From Nonomuraea longispora (GTDB lineage: Bacteria; Actinomycetota; Actinomycetes; Streptosporangiales; Streptosporangiaceae), in the NCBI RefSeq assembly GCF_004348345.1, contig NZ_SMJZ01000039.1, forward strand, positions 1-50,396: a stretch of DNA of 50,396 nt, given 5' to 3'. The notes under the pieces were generated by a model, which was given only the letters and a program-made list of their open reading frames with translations, did not search any database and was not told the DNA's origin. The first letter of the stretch is position 1; each line of letters opens with the position of its first letter. A program made the position numbers and the translations under genes. Below, in pieces: positions 33,540-41,547 of this stretch.

Positions 33540-35033
33540 ATGCTCGGCAACGACGACTGGTGGCGCGACGCCGTCGTGTACCAGGTGTATCCCCGCAGCT
33601 TCGCCGACTCCGACGGGGACGGCGTCGGTGATCTCGAAGGCGTGCGCGGCCGCCTGCCCTACCTCGCGCGCCTGGGCGTGGACGCCATCTGGCTGAGCCC
33701 CTTCTACACCTCCCCCATGGCCGACGGCGGCTACGACGTGGCCGACTACCAGGACGTCGACCCCATGTTCGGCACACTCGGCGACTTCGACGCGCTCGTC
33801 GCCGACGCGCACGGGGCCGGCATCAGAGTCATCGTGGACCTCGTGCCGAACCACTCCTCCGACCGGCACCCGTGGTTCCAGGCCGGGATGCGCGACCGCT
33901 ACATCTTCCGCGACCGCCCCAACGACTGGGAGTCGATCTTCGGCGGCCCCGCGTGGACCCAGGTCGAGGACGGGCAGTGGTACCTCCACCTGTTCGCCCC
34001 GGAACAGCCCGACCTCAACTGGGAGAACCCCGACGTACGCGCCGAGTTCCGTGCCATCCTGCGCTTCTGGCTCGACCGGGGCGTGGACGGCTTCCGCATC
34101 GACGTGGCGCACGGCATGGTCAAGGCCGAGGGGCTGCCCGACGTGGGATCCAAGGACGGACGACAGGCCGAGATGCTCGGCGGCGAGCAGGTGCCGTACT
34201 TCGACCAGGACGGCGTGCACGACATCTACCGCGAGTGGCGGCCGATCCTCGACTCCTACCCGGGCGGCAGGATGGCGGTGGCGGAGGCGTGGGTGACCTC
34301 GCCGGAGCGGCTGGCCCGTTACATCGGCCCGGACGAGCTGCACCAGGCCTTCAACTTCGACTTCATGCTGGCCGACTTCCACGCCAAGTCGTTCCGTACC
34401 GTCATCGAGAAGTCGCTGAAGGAGGCGGAGCTGGTCGGCGCGCCCACCACGTGGGTGCTGTCCAACCACGACAAGCCGCGCCACGTCACGCGCCACGGCG
34501 GCCTGGCCCGCGCGCGGGCGGCCACCCTGCTCATGCTGGCCCTGCCCGGCTCGGCCTACCTCTACAACGGCGAGGAGCTGGGCCTGCCCGAGGTGCTCGA
34601 CCTGCCGGACGAACTGCGCCAGGACCCGGCGTTCCTGCGCCGCGGCGACAGCCGCGACGGCTGCCGGGTGCCGATCCCGTGGACGAGCTCCGGCGACATG
34701 GGATGGACGGACCCGTGGCTGCCGATGCCCGCGTCGTGGGCGGCGCTGTCCGCGCAGGCCCAGGAGGACGATCCCGGCTCCACGCTGAACCTCTACCGGG
34801 CCGCCCTGCGGATCCGCAAGGAACACCCGGCGCTCGGCGGCGGGACGCTCACGTGGCTCGACTCCCCCGAGGACGTGCTGGCCATCGAGCGCGACCCCGG
34901 CCTGGTCGTGGTGGTCAACACGGGTGAGGAGCCGGTGCGGCCCGGTGTGACGGGGGAGGTGCTGGCGACCAGCGGGCCGCTGCCGGGCGACGGGTCCGTG
35001 CCGCCCGACACCACGGTCTGGCTCCAGCGCTGA
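33540..35033 (+). CDS. GH13 alpha-glucosidase / oligo-1,6-glucosidase-like enzyme (copy 2)
   Basis: 497 residues, cytoplasmic. It shares long identical stretches with the enzyme at 18190-19659, including RDRPNDWESIFGGPAWTQVE, so the two are paralogues or xenologues. Region II GFRIDVAHG, region III VAEAWV and region IV LSNHDKPRHV contain the catalytic Asp, Glu and Asp. ATG 33540 is preceded by GGAAGGA; an open frame starts earlier at 33306 but has no support. Unlike copy 1 it is monocistronic and has no adjacent regulator. Different substrate preference or induction conditions could explain keeping both. Confidence 0.95.
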   Translation: MLGNDDWWRDAVVYQVYPRSFADSDGDGVGDLEGVRGRLPYLARLGVDAIWLSPFYTSPMADGGYDVADYQDVDPMFGTLGDFDALVADAHGAGIRVIVDLVPNHSSDRHPWFQAGMRDRYIFRDRPNDWESIFGGPAWTQVEDGQWYLHLFAPEQPDLNWENPDVRAEFRAILRFWLDRGVDGFRIDVAHGMVKAEGLPDVGSKDGRQAEMLGGEQVPYFDQDGVHDIYREWRPILDSYPGGRMAVAEAWVTSPERLARYIGPDELHQAFNFDFMLADFHAKSFRTVIEKSLKEAELVGAPTTWVLSNHDKPRHVTRHGGLARARAATLLMLALPGSAYLYNGEELGLPEVLDLPDELRQDPAFLRRGDSRDGCRVPIPWTSSGDMGWTDPWLPMPASWAALSAQAQEDDPGSTLNLYRAALRIRKEHPALGGGTLTWLDSPEDVLAIERDPGLVVVVNTGEEPVRPGVTGEVLATSGPLPGDGSVPPDTTVWLQR

Positions 35034-35086
35034 ACGGTTGGGCGAATCTTTGTCCTGACGCGGCATACAGCAGCGGTCACCCTCGG

Positions 35087-35092
35087 TAACCT
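35087..35092 (+). promoter_or_regulatory. -10 element of a leaderless promoter for the sensor kinase
   Basis: TAACCT, then six bases, then GTG 35099. The G-rich stretch before the GTG could also pair with 16S rRNA weakly. Confidence 0.5.
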
Positions 35093-35098
35093 CGGGGG

Positions 35099-36442
35099 GT
35101 GGCACCCTGGTGGGCCAGGTCCCTGCGCGGACGCGTGACCCTCATCGCGACGGCTGTCGCCGCCCTCGTGTTCATCCCTCTCGCCATCGTCGGCATCGTG
35201 GTGTCCAGATCCGTCATCGAGGCGAACGTCTTCCAGTCGACGAGGGACACCGCCGAGCGCATCGCCGCCGAGATGCGCGGCGGCGCGCTGCCCGCGGGCG
35301 CCGCCATCCCGGTGGTGAACCCGCCGGTCGACCTGATCCAGGTCGTCGGCCCCAGCGGGCAGATCCTCGCCACGAGCGACGCGGCCAGGAACCTACCGCC
35401 GCTCAGCGACGTACGTCCCAACAAGGAGACCCAGGACATCAGCACCGTCAACTGCCTGCCGACCGAGTGCGTGCACCTGTCGGCGGTGCGGGTGACCATC
35501 TTCGCCGACTCCCCCGTCGTCTACGCCGGCCGCAGGACCCCCGAGGTGCTCGACACCCGCGTTCTGGACGTGATCGTCTTCGTCCAGGTGGCGGTGCTGA
35601 TCGGGCTGGCCTCGTGGACCACGTGGCTCGTCACGGGCAGGGCGTTGCGGCCGGTGGCGGTCATGCGGTCCGAGCTGAACGCCGTCGGGGCCGGCGACCT
35701 CAGCCACCGCGTCTCCCAGCCACCGGGCGACGACGAACTGGCCCAGCTCGCCCGCTCGGTCAACAACACCCTGGCCCGGCTCGAACGCTCGGCCGAGCAG
35801 CAGCGCCAGTTCGCCTCCGACGCCTCCCACGAGCTGCGCACCCCCATCGCCGGGTTGCGCGCCCAGTTGGAGAGCGCCCAGCTCTATCCGGACGACACCG
35901 ACGTCGAAGCGCTCGTGGCCGGCAGCCTGCGCGACACCGACCGCCTGCAGGCCATCATCACCGACCTGCTGCTCCTGGCCAGGATCGGCTCCCAGGTGGA
36001 CACCGCCAAGGAGCGCATCGATCTGGCGTTGCTGGTGCGCCAGGAGCTGTCCACCCGCTCGGACAAGGTGCCCGTCCAGGTGGAGCTGGCCGAGGAGGTG
36101 GTGGTCGAAGGGGTACGCGTCCAGCTCAGCAGGGTGCTGACGAACCTGCTGGACAACGCCCAGCGGCACGCCGAGTCCCGGGTCCTCGTCAAGGTTTCCC
36201 GCGCGGACGGCATGGCGGTGCTGGCGGTGGAGAACGACGGCATGGAGATCGGCGTGGAGGACCGCGAACGCATCTTCGAACGCTTCACCCGCCTCGACGC
36301 GGCCCGCAGCCGCGACGCCGGCGGCACCGGGCTGGGCCTGGCCATCGCCCGGGACGTGGCGGAGGCGCACGGCGGCCGGATCGCGGTCGAGGAGTGCCGG
36401 GGCGGGGCAAGGTTCGTCCTGCGGCTGCCGCTCGCGGAGTGA
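35099..36442 (+). CDS. Sensor histidine kinase, orphan
   Basis: 447 residues. Membrane segment 1 at about 12-37, an extracytoplasmic sensor region about 40-150 with two Cys (NCLPTECVHL), membrane segment 2 at about 156-178, HAMP domain 180-235, HisKA with phospho-acceptor His244 in FASDASHELRTPIAG, and HATPase with NLLDNAQRHA and GTGLGLAIARDVAEAHGG. This is an OmpR-partner type kinase, but no OmpR response regulator is adjacent; only a decayed CitB-type regulator follows. It starts with GTG behind a probable leaderless promoter. Confidence 0.93.
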   Translation: MAPWWARSLRGRVTLIATAVAALVFIPLAIVGIVVSRSVIEANVFQSTRDTAERIAAEMRGGALPAGAAIPVVNPPVDLIQVVGPSGQILATSDAARNLPPLSDVRPNKETQDISTVNCLPTECVHLSAVRVTIFADSPVVYAGRRTPEVLDTRVLDVIVFVQVAVLIGLASWTTWLVTGRALRPVAVMRSELNAVGAGDLSHRVSQPPGDDELAQLARSVNNTLARLERSAEQQRQFASDASHELRTPIAGLRAQLESAQLYPDDTDVEALVAGSLRDTDRLQAIITDLLLLARIGSQVDTAKERIDLALLVRQELSTRSDKVPVQVELAEEVVVEGVRVQLSRVLTNLLDNAQRHAESRVLVKVSRADGMAVLAVENDGMEIGVEDRERIFERFTRLDAARSRDAGGTGLGLAIARDVAEAHGGRIAVEECRGGARFVLRLPLAE

Positions 36443-36583
36443 CGGCGCACTCGCCCCGCGCACCGGGCTGGACCTTCGTCATCTCGCGGCCGGACCCGGA
36501 TTCCTGCGGCTCGCTCTCGTCCAGCAGCGTGGCCTCCACACGGAGCTGCGGGCCGCGCAGGAGCTGACCGACCGGCGGGGCGG

Positions 36584-37161
36584 GTGCCCGGGTTCGAGGT
36601 GGCGGGCGTGGTCAGGTCGGGCGGCGAGGCGCTGCGGTTCCTGCGCCGGCGGCAGGTGGACCTCGTCCTGCTCGACCTGTACCTGCCGGACATGCACGGG
36701 CTGGAGGTGGCGCGGGCGGGCTCATGTGCGACGTGATCGCCGTCACGTCCGCGCGCGCCCTGGCCATGGTCGCGGTGTCGCTCGGCATCTCCCAGTGCCT
36801 GCCCAAGCCGTTCACCTACGCGGCACTGCTGGAGAAGCTCACGCGTTACGTCCGGTTCGAGGACGAGGCGGGCCTGGCCATCGGGCAGGGCGACGTGGAC
36901 CGCGTGCTGGGCACCCTCAGGGGCAGCTCGGAGCTGCCGGAAGGCCTGGCGAGGGACACGCTGGACGCCGTGGCGGCGCGGCTGCGCGGGGAACCGGACG
37001 GCATGGCCGCGCGGGCCGTGGCCGACGCCGTCGGAGTGTCCAGGGTGACCGCGCGCCGCTACCTGGAACACCTGGTGGAGCTGGGGGTGGCCGAGCGCGC
37101 GCCGCGGTACGCGGTGGTGGGCCGGCCAGAGTTGCTCTACCGGATCCCCATGGAAAGTTAA
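36584..37161 (+). pseudogene. Decayed CitB/DcuR-family response regulator
   Basis: Two frames hold parts of one receiver-plus-HTH protein. Bases 36584-36733 read VPGFEVAGVVRSGGEALRFL, then LVLLDLYLPDMHGLEVARA with the phospho-acceptor Asp, and end in TGA 36734. The next frame, open from ATG 36724 to 37161, continues with CDVIAVTSARALAMVAVSLG, the KPFTY receiver end and the CitB helix-turn-helix VADAVGVSRVTARRYLEHL, RYAVVGRPELLYRIP. One frameshift with loss of a few codons near 36715-36740 separates them, and the first 20 or so residues with the acidic pocket are missing. The 36443-36583 stretch has no intact receiver start. Either a pseudogene or an assembly error; a short HTH product from 36724 is possible. 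Confidence 0.72.
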
Positions 37162-37194
37162 TGACGGTGACGCTGGCCGTTCAACCCGGCCTTC

Positions 37195-37200
37195 TAGCTT
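37195..37200 (+). promoter_or_regulatory. Possible -10 element for the nonulosonate gene cluster
   Basis: TAGCTT fits TAnnnT; transcription would start near 37207, leaving a 28-base leader with GAGGAG before GTG 37235. No clear -35. Confidence 0.35.
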
Positions 37201-37234
37201 CTGGGTGCGATCCCACGTACCGAGGAGACCCACC

Positions 37235-39271
37235 GTGCGAGTCCTGGCCGTAGTTCCCGCCCGCGGAGGTTCGACGGGCGTTCCCCTGAAGAACCTCGCC
37301 CTGGTCGGGGGCGTCCCCCTGGTCACCCGCGCCGTACGGGCGTGCCTGCGCGCCGACCTCGTGGACGAGGTCGTGGTCAGCACCGACCACGCGGGCATCG
37401 CCGAGACCGCCAGGCTGGCGGGCGCGACCGTGGTGGACCGGCCCGAGGAGCTGAGCGGCTCGACCGCCTCAAGCGAGTCGGCGGTGCTGCACGCGCTCGA
37501 CGCCCTCGGCGCCGACCCCGAGGTCGTGGTGCTCGTGCAGTGCACGAGCGCGTTCATCGACCCCGCCGACCTGTCGGCGGCGGTGCGCAGGGTGCTGGAC
37601 GGCCAGGCCGACTCTGTCGTGTCGGGGCTGCCGACGCACGAATTCCTGTGGACGGCGGCCGGCGGGGGCATCAACCACGACCCCGCTGTCAGGCCGCGCC
37701 GCCAGGACCGCGAGCCCCAGTTCCGCGAGAACGGCGCCTTCTACGTCATGCGCACCTCCGGCCTGCGCGAGCGCGGCCACCGCTTCTTCGGCGAGGTCGC
37801 CGTGCAGCCGGTGCCGCCGCAGCACGCCATCGAGATCGACAACCCCGAGGACCTGGAGCTGGTACGCGCGCTGGCGCCGTTCCTCGACGAGCCGGAGCCG
37901 GTCGACGTCGACGCGGTCATCACCGACTTCGACGGCGTGCACACCGACGACCGCGCCTACGTCGACTCGGAGGGCCGGGAGATGGTGCTGGTCAGCCGCT
38001 CCGACGGGATGGGCGTGTCGCTGCTGAAGCGGTCGGGCGTGAAGGTGCTGGTGATGTCCACCGAGCGCAACCCGGTGGTGGCCGCCCGCGCCCGCAAGCT
38101 GGGCGTGCCGGTGCTGCAGGGGCTGGCCGACAAGAGCACCGTGCTGCGCGACTGGCTGGACATCGAGGGCCTCGACCCGGCCAGGGTCGCCTACGTCGGC
38201 AACGACGTCAACGATCTGGGCCCGATGGCCGAGGTCGGCTGGCCGGTCGCGACGCCCGACGCGCACCCGCGCGTGCGCGCCGCCGCCCGCGTGGTGCTGA
38301 CCAGGCCCGGCGGGTCGGGGGCGGTGCGTGAGTTGTGCGACCGGGTCGTGGCCGCCCGTCCTGCGGCTCCGGTGGCGGAGGCGAGGGCGGAGCGCAGGCT
38401 CGGCCCGGTGAGCATCGGCGACGTGCCGGTAGGCGACGGCGAGCCCGTCTACGTGATCGGCGAGATCGGCATCAACCACAACGGCGACCTCGACATCGCC
38501 CGCCGCCTCATCGACGTGGCGGCCGACGCGGGCTGCCAGGCGGTCAAGTTCCAGAAGCGCACCCCGTCGATCTGCGTGCCCGAGGAGCAGAAGGGGCAGA
38601 TCCGGCAGACGCCGTGGGGCGAGATGACGTATCTGGAGTACAAGGAGCGGACCGAGTTCGGTCACGACGAGTACCGCCAGATCGCGAAATACTGCGACGA
38701 GCGAGGGCTGCACTGGTTCGCCTCTCCGTGGGACGTGCCGTCGGTGGAGTTCCTGGAGGAGATGGAAGTCCTGGTGCACAAGGTGGCCTCGGCCGGCATC
38801 GCCGACCACGAGCTGCTGCGCGTCCTGGCCGCCACCGGCAAACCGGTCATCCTGTCGACCGGCATGTCGACGTTGACGGAGATCGACCAGGCCGTCGAGA
38901 TCCTCGGCACCGGCAAGCTCATCATGATGCACGCGACGTCCACGTACCCGCTGCCTCCCGAGGAGGCGAACCTGCGCACGATCACCACCCTGAAGGAGCG
39001 CTACGGGGTGCCCGTCGGGTACAGCGGGCACGAGCGCGGCCTGCAGATCTCGCTGGCCGCCGTGACGCTCGGCGCGGTCTGCGTGGAGCGCCACATCACG
39101 CTCGACCGCACCATGTGGGGCTCCGACCACGCGGCCTCGCTGGAGCCGGCGGGACTGGAGCACCTCGTACGCGACATCCGCATCATCGAGCAGGCCATGG
39201 GCGACGGCGTCAAGCGCGTCTTCCCCGGCGAGGAGGCCCCCAAGGCCCGCCTGCGCCGGGTGACGGTCTGA
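37235..39271 (+). CDS. Trifunctional fusion: CMP-nonulosonate synthetase, HAD phosphatase, NeuB-type synthase
   Basis: 678 residues from GTG 37235, with GAGGAG at 37222-37227. Residues 1 to about 220 are a cytidylyltransferase with VVPARGGSTGVPLKNL. About 226-375 form a KdsC-like HAD phosphatase with nucleophile motif DFDGVHTD (231-238) and the late GNDVND. About 404-678 form a NeuB-type TIM barrel with IGEIGINHNGDLDIA and AVKFQKRTP, which condenses PEP with a six-carbon sugar. Order of action is domain 3, domain 2, domain 1. The C-terminal SAF domain of normal NeuB is absent. The phosphatase implies a 9-phosphate intermediate, as in Kdn made from mannose 6-phosphate; no NeuC epimerase gene is near. 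The best interpretation is activated Kdn for wall teichulosonic acid. Confidence 0.93.
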   Translation: MRVLAVVPARGGSTGVPLKNLALVGGVPLVTRAVRACLRADLVDEVVVSTDHAGIAETARLAGATVVDRPEELSGSTASSESAVLHALDALGADPEVVVLVQCTSAFIDPADLSAAVRRVLDGQADSVVSGLPTHEFLWTAAGGGINHDPAVRPRRQDREPQFRENGAFYVMRTSGLRERGHRFFGEVAVQPVPPQHAIEIDNPEDLELVRALAPFLDEPEPVDVDAVITDFDGVHTDDRAYVDSEGREMVLVSRSDGMGVSLLKRSGVKVLVMSTERNPVVAARARKLGVPVLQGLADKSTVLRDWLDIEGLDPARVAYVGNDVNDLGPMAEVGWPVATPDAHPRVRAAARVVLTRPGGSGAVRELCDRVVAARPAAPVAEARAERRLGPVSIGDVPVGDGEPVYVIGEIGINHNGDLDIARRLIDVAADAGCQAVKFQKRTPSICVPEEQKGQIRQTPWGEMTYLEYKERTEFGHDEYRQIAKYCDERGLHWFASPWDVPSVEFLEEMEVLVHKVASAGIADHELLRVLAATGKPVILSTGMSTLTEIDQAVEILGTGKLIMMHATSTYPLPPEEANLRTITTLKERYGVPVGYSGHERGLQISLAAVTLGAVCVERHITLDRTMWGSDHAASLEPAGLEHLVRDIRIIEQAMGDGVKRVFPGEEAPKARLRRVTV

Positions 39272-39294
39272 CGTCCCCGGCAGGAGACCGCACG

Positions 39295-40281
39295 TTGATC
39301 ACTCTTTCCGTCGTCGTCCCCGTGCGGGACGGCGAGCGGTACATCGCCGACGCGCTGGCCTCGCTGTGCCGCAACGCCCGGCGCGACTTCGAGTTCATCG
39401 TCGTGGACGACGGGTCGAAGGACGCCACGGGCGACATCGTCGAGGACTTCCTCCTCGACCTGCCCGGGCTGAGCGTGCTGCGCAACCGTACTCCCGTGGG
39501 GCTGGCCGACGCGCGCAACGCGGGCCTGTCGGCCGCCTCCGGCCGGTACGTCACGTTCATGGACGGCGACGACTGGCTGGCCCCCGGCTATCTCGCGAGC
39601 CTCGTCGAGGCCGTGGAGGGGCTCGGGTGCGACTTCGTACGCACCGACCACATCCAGGTCGAGGGCCGCAAGCGGGTGGTGCACCGGGCCCCGCTGGCCG
39701 CCCCGAGGGGTACGGTGCTCGACGCGCGCGGCGCCATCATGCCCGCCGGGGTGCGGACCATGGTGGACTATCCGTACGCGTGGGCCGGGATCTACCGGCG
39801 TTCCCTGGGCGACCTGCTGCACTTCCCCGGCTCGCTGCACACCGCCGAGGACCGCCCGTGGATCTGGCGGCTGCACAGGGAAGCCGCCACGTTCGCCGTG
39901 GTGTCGCTGGCCGGCGTGTTCTACCGGCGCCTGGTGTCCGGGTCGCTGACGCAGGTGGGCGACGAGCGTCAGCTGCACTTCTTCGACGCGTTCGAGCTGG
40001 TGTTCAAGGACCTGGAGCCGGAGTTCCTGCCCAAGGCGGTGCGGAACTTCTGCGCGCTGCTGGCCCACCACCTGGACATCGGCGACCGTCTCACGCCCGA
40101 GCTGCGCGCCCGCTTCGAGGAGCGCGGCGCCGAGATGGTGGGCAGGCTGCCCCCTGACCTGGTGACGGAGTCGGTGGCGCGGATGGCCTGCGAGCGCGAG
40201 GCCCTGCTGCGGGCCCTGGTGCCCGGCCTGCCCCCCAGCCCGCACATCCGGGTCCGCCGTGACCGGGAGGAGCCCCAGTGA
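39295..40281 (+). CDS. Family 2 glycosyltransferase
   Basis: 328 residues from TTG 39295, with AGGAG eight bases upstream; the frame extends far back into the previous gene but GT2 homology starts here (ITLSVVVPVRDGERYIADAL). GT-A motifs FIVVDDGSKDATGD and FMDGDDWLAPGYL, with the DxD metal-binding aspartates, are present; the AEDRPWIWRLHREA region supplies the ED-type base. It adds a sugar from a nucleotide donor to the same wall polymer or its linker. Lies 23 bases after the fusion gene and overlaps the next gene by ATGA, so one transcript. Confidence 0.92.
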   Translation: MITLSVVVPVRDGERYIADALASLCRNARRDFEFIVVDDGSKDATGDIVEDFLLDLPGLSVLRNRTPVGLADARNAGLSAASGRYVTFMDGDDWLAPGYLASLVEAVEGLGCDFVRTDHIQVEGRKRVVHRAPLAAPRGTVLDARGAIMPAGVRTMVDYPYAWAGIYRRSLGDLLHFPGSLHTAEDRPWIWRLHREAATFAVVSLAGVFYRRLVSGSLTQVGDERQLHFFDAFELVFKDLEPEFLPKAVRNFCALLAHHLDIGDRLTPELRARFEERGAEMVGRLPPDLVTESVARMACEREALLRALVPGLPPSPHIRVRRDREEPQ

Positions 40282-41531
40282 AAGTCTTCTACGCCTCCAC
40301 GCTGTTCGGAGCGATGTCCCTGGCCGCGGCCGTGGACGACGGCCGGTTCGGCGCGGGCCGGCGCGTGCTCGTGGTGTCGGACAACGCGGCCGTGCCCGAG
40401 GTGACGGCGCCGCTCGACGAGTCGCCCGGCTTCGCGCCGCTGCGCGGCCGGTTCGACCAGGTCGTCTCGTGGAACGAGCTCATCGCCCCCCTGCATCCCT
40501 CCGACTGGCGGGCGCGCGTCATCGAGGTGCCGATGCTGGAGCGCCTCATCCGTTCCCACTGGGGGCTGGACGGGGTGGAGGAGCTGGCGCTGGAGTCGAT
40601 CGCGGTGCCGCCCGCCCGTACGATCGCGGGGCTGGTGCGCGACTGCCCGATCACCGTCTACTCCGACGGGCTGATGAGCTACGGCCCGACCCGCGACCCC
40701 CTGCCCGCCGAGATCTTCCGCCGCGTCGGGCGGCTCCTCCACCTGGACCTCGTACCGGGCCTGAGGCCGCTGCTGCTCAGCGAGTACGGCGTCGCGCCCG
40801 AGATCCTGCCCGGCGAACGTTTCCTGGCGGTGCTGGACGAGGTGTCCGCCGCCACGCCCGGCCCGCCGCACGGTCAGGCGATGATCCTCGGCCAGTACCT
40901 GTCGGCGCTGGAGATCGTCACGCCGGAGGAGGAGGCCGCGCTGCACGAGACGATGCTGGCGGCGCTGGCCGCCCGCGGCTACACCGACGTCGTGTTCAAG
41001 CCGCACCCGGCCGCCGGGCGCCGGCACGCCAGGCTGCTGCGGGCCGCCGCCGCGCCCTTGGGGGTGAGCCTGTCGGTGGCCGCCGGGAACGTGCCCGCCG
41101 AGGTGTGCTTCGCGGCGATGCGGCCCGAACTGGTCGTGGGCTGCTTCTCCACGGGGCTGATGACCGCGCGGCGCTACTTCGGGCTGCAGGTCGCGTCGTA
41201 CGGCACCGGCATGGTGCTGGAGCGGCTGACGCCGTACGAGAACAGCAACAGGATCCCGGTCACGATCGTGGACGCGCTGCTGCCGCGGTTGTCGGAGGAG
41301 GGCGTGATCGAGCGGCCGCCCACCCTCGACCTCCCCGGCCTCGTACGGACGGTGGGCTACTGCATGCAGGCCGACACCTATCCCGAGCTGCGGCCGGACA
41401 CCATCACGTTCGACGCCCGCTACTTCAAGCGCAGGCGGCTCGAGGCGCTGGACCTGGTGGCACCGCCCGCCGGGCCCGCCAGGCCCACCGCGCTGACCAG
41501 GCTGCGCAGGAAGCTCAGATCAGGGATCTGA
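40278..41531 (+). CDS. Alpha-2,8-polysialyltransferase-like glycosyltransferase
   Basis: 417 residues. It carries the two sequence marks of bacterial polysialyltransferases: a D/E-D/E-G-type motif in TVYSDGLMSYGP and an HP motif in VFKPHPAAGRRHA, followed by a Ser/Thr-rich CFSTGLMTA. The predicted enzyme would polymerise the CMP-activated nonulosonate made by the fusion protein. In Streptomyces coelicolor comparable genes make wall teichulosonic acid from Kdn, so a poly-Kdn or related product is more likely than true polysialic acid. ATG overlaps the GT2 stop. Confidence 0.9.
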   Translation: MKVFYASTLFGAMSLAAAVDDGRFGAGRRVLVVSDNAAVPEVTAPLDESPGFAPLRGRFDQVVSWNELIAPLHPSDWRARVIEVPMLERLIRSHWGLDGVEELALESIAVPPARTIAGLVRDCPITVYSDGLMSYGPTRDPLPAEIFRRVGRLLHLDLVPGLRPLLLSEYGVAPEILPGERFLAVLDEVSAATPGPPHGQAMILGQYLSALEIVTPEEEAALHETMLAALAARGYTDVVFKPHPAAGRRHARLLRAAAAPLGVSLSVAAGNVPAEVCFAAMRPELVVGCFSTGLMTARRYFGLQVASYGTGMVLERLTPYENSNRIPVTIVDALLPRLSEEGVIERPPTLDLPGLVRTVGYCMQADTYPELRPDTITFDARYFKRRRLEALDLVAPPAGPARPTALTRLRRKLRSGI

Positions 41532-41547
41532 GCATCCCTCACAGCGC

